Below are positions 5,570 to 7,189 of a stretch of 7,189 bases of DNA, piece by piece. The translations under genes were made by a program, and so were the position numbers. The stretch is from an uncultured Eisenbergiella sp. (GTDB lineage Bacteria; Bacillota; Clostridia; Lachnospirales; Lachnospiraceae): assembly GCA_948960675.1 (NCBI GenBank), contig CARDPF010000164.1:1-7189 (forward strand), given 5' to 3'. Below the pieces are notes generated by a model. That model was not told where the DNA came from. It made no database searches and saw only the letters and a list, made by a program, of their open reading frames with translations. How positions within the stretch are numbered: position 1 is the first letter of the stretch; every line of letters begins with the position of its first letter.

Positions 5570-7189
5570 TCAGCCCAAATCCGGCTCGTCACACAGGGTG
5601 ATGGTACCGGGCGCTTTTCCTTCCGTCTCAAAAATCAGGATGGTATTGGTTCCCTTACAGAGAAGCGGAGCCGGGACATATAACCGTTTCTGCGGCCCGA
5701 TCTCCCAGAACCTTCCCAGATTAAAACCGTTTAGCAAAACAAAGCCCTTTCCCCAGCCGGAGAAATCCAAAAACGTATCCCCTGCCTCGTCTGCTTCAAA
5801 GGTAAATTCATAAAATCCCGGTTCCTTTTCCCCTAAAGGCTTGGAAAAATCCAGGCCGCTTACATCCTCCATCGGCAGACAATAGGTTTTCCAGTAATAA
5901 TGCTGATGGCCGTTTAAGGTTACGCAATGGTCAATGCCCTTACGCTGGTTTACCAGCATCGGCCCAAAATTCACCCGTCCCATATTCTCCATCAGGATCG
6001 ACAGCTTTTGCCCCTTGGGCACCGGATTTTCAAAGGTATGCTCCTCCAAAAGTTCCCGGTCATATAAAGTCAAAACCGGTTTTTCATCCATGTAAATGTT
6101 AGCCCGGTCATTGGCTCCATAGAGCCGGATCTTTTCCAGATCCCCCTCCCGCCGCAGGGCGCTCTCGTAAAGGATATAACCGTATCCCTGTCCCATCCTC
6201 TCCATGGACCGGGGCGTGACGGTCTCCACAGGCCTTGCCAGATTGTCCAGGTTGCCAAAAAGCCCCGTGCTGCGCTTTACCTGCAGCGTTCCGTATGCCT
6301 TGCGGCAAATTTTAGTGCTAAAGCCTGCTTCCGGAATCTTGGCATATTTGCCAATCACCTTCCGGAACGCTTCGTATTTGGGCGTAATCTGCCCGTCCTC
6401 CGTAAGCAGCGCGTCGTAATCATAGGAGGTTACGTCCGGGGTCAGTACGTCGTAATAGTTGGAACCGTTGGTGAAACCGAAATTGGTTCCGCCGATGAAC
6501 ATGTAAATATTGACATGCCCTTCCGAAAGGATCTCGTCCAAATCCTTCACATGTTCTTCCAAATCCCCCCTCTGGTGACAGGACACCCCCCAATTGTCAA
6601 ACCATCCGACCCAAAACTCCATGCACATCAGGGGCTTATCGCCGATCTTTTGGCGCATCACCGCAAACTTCTCTTTTCCTTTGGAACCAAAATTTCCGGT
6701 CTGTAACACACCGTCGACCTGCCCGCAGGAAAAAGCGTCCCCCCAGGGACCGTCCGAAGTCACCAGCGGAACACTGCAGCCGCATGCAATCATCAGCTGT
6801 TTTAAAAATGCCAGGTAAGCGCCGTCATCCCCATAATATCCGTATTCGTTTTCCACCTGCATAAAAATCACCGGGCCTCCCCGGGTAATCTGCAGGGGCG
6901 CAATCACCTCAAACAGCTTTTCGTAATATTCCCGCACATGGCGCAAATATGGCTCATACATACAGCGCAGCTGCATTCCCTCTTCCTGCAAAAGCCACCA
7001 GGGCAGCCCGCCAAACTCCCATTCCGCACAGATATAGGGCGACGGGCGCAGAATCACCCACAGCCCCAATTCCTGTGCCGTTCTCACAAAGCGGGCCACA
7101 TCCAGCATACCGGAAAAATCAAAAACACCCTTTTCTTTCTCGTGAAGGTTCCACGGAATATAGGTCTCCACCGTATTACATCCAAGCGC
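5570..7189 (-). CDS. Glycoside hydrolase family 35 beta-galactosidase (N-terminus cut by window edge)
   Basis: The frame is open to the window edge, with 539 visible residues; about 50 N-terminal residues are missing judging from family length. The visible part begins inside the barrel with 'NTVETYIPWNLHE' and continues with 'RPSPYICAEWEFGGLPWWLL', both hallmarks of GH35. Glu115 (visible numbering, codon 6845-6847) in 'VENEYG' is the acid/base and Glu191 (codon 6617-6619) in 'MCMEFWVGWFDNWG' the nucleophile. Two beta domains follow; the last carries 'GWGKGFVLLNGFNLGRFWEIGPQ'. The enzyme removes terminal beta-galactose from oligosaccharides or glycans. Whether it is exported cannot be judged without the N-terminus. 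It lies upstream of and 11 bp from the AraC gene on the same strand, so they are probably co-transcribed. The GTG at 7169-7171 is an internal valine, not a start. Confidence 0.93.
   Translation of the reverse strand, partial: ALGCNTVETYIPWNLHEKEKGVFDFSGMLDVARFVRTAQELGLWVILRPSPYICAEWEFGGLPWWLLQEEGMQLRCMYEPYLRHVREYYEKLFEVIAPLQITRGGPVIFMQVENEYGYYGDDGAYLAFLKQLMIACGCSVPLVTSDGPWGDAFSCGQVDGVLQTGNFGSKGKEKFAVMRQKIGDKPLMCMEFWVGWFDNWGVSCHQRGDLEEHVKDLDEILSEGHVNIYMFIGGTNFGFTNGSNYYDVLTPDVTSYDYDALLTEDGQITPKYEAFRKVIGKYAKIPEAGFSTKICRKAYGTLQVKRSTGLFGNLDNLARPVETVTPRSMERMGQGYGYILYESALRREGDLEKIRLYGANDRANIYMDEKPVLTLYDRELLEEHTFENPVPKGQKLSILMENMGRVNFGPMLVNQRKGIDHCVTLNGHQHYYWKTYCLPMEDVSGLDFSKPLGEKEPGFYEFTFEADEAGDTFLDFSGWGKGFVLLNGFNLGRFWEIGPQKRLYVPAPLLCKGTNTILIFETEGKAPGTITLCDEPDLG

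Noticed and set aside
7169..7171. GTG as the start of the GH35 protein
   Set aside because: The frame continues to the window edge with GH35 text just before it (LGCNT), and about 50 N-terminal family residues are still missing.

Overview
The window is a carbohydrate-degradation locus with five protein-coding genes, two of them cut by the window edges. It most likely comes from a Gram-positive gut-type Clostridia, with Lachnospiraceae the best guess. Three things point there: strong AGGAGG-type Shine-Dalgarno sites, moderately GC-rich coding sequence with AT-rich intergenic promoters, and the protein family mix (GH2 with a C-terminal DUF4982-type region, a GH43-like enzyme without a signal peptide, GH35, and an AraC-type regulator). 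The taxonomic guess rests on recall of similar proteins, not on a search.

Layout from left to right. Positions 1-858 (minus strand, C-terminus outside the window) encode a membrane-anchored protein with an acidic Glu/Thr/Pro linker, a probable beta-rich domain and the start of what looks like a DUF5722 domain. Positions 859-1058 are a non-coding gap with a good minus-strand promoter and a cluster of inverted and direct repeats. Positions 1059-1973 (minus) encode a GH43-like five-bladed-propeller glycosidase. Positions 1974-2289 are a divergent control region with candidate back-to-back promoters and several inverted repeats in the leader of the next gene. Positions 2290-4650 (plus) encode a complete 786-residue GH2 enzyme. 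Positions 4575-5558 (minus) encode an AraC-family regulator whose 3' end overlaps the end of the GH2 gene by 76 bp, tail to tail. Positions 5570-7189 (minus, N-terminus outside the window) encode a GH35 beta-galactosidase that ends 11 bp before the AraC gene.

How the genes may work together. GH35 and the AraC regulator look like one transcription unit. The GH2 and GH43 genes diverge from a shared control region. The three glycosidases suggest removal of beta-galactosyl residues (GH35, GH2) and of arabinosyl or xylosyl residues (GH43) from imported oligosaccharides derived from plant or host glycans. GH2 and GH43 have no signal peptide and should act in the cytoplasm; the GH35 N-terminus is not visible. 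The DUF5722-like protein is the only one with a clear membrane anchor and probably acts outside the cell. No transporter, mobile element, CRISPR array, tRNA or rRNA is seen. The least explained parts are the DUF5722-like protein, the repeat cluster at 985-1043, the structured GH2 leader, and the AraC tail coded opposite the GH2 gene.
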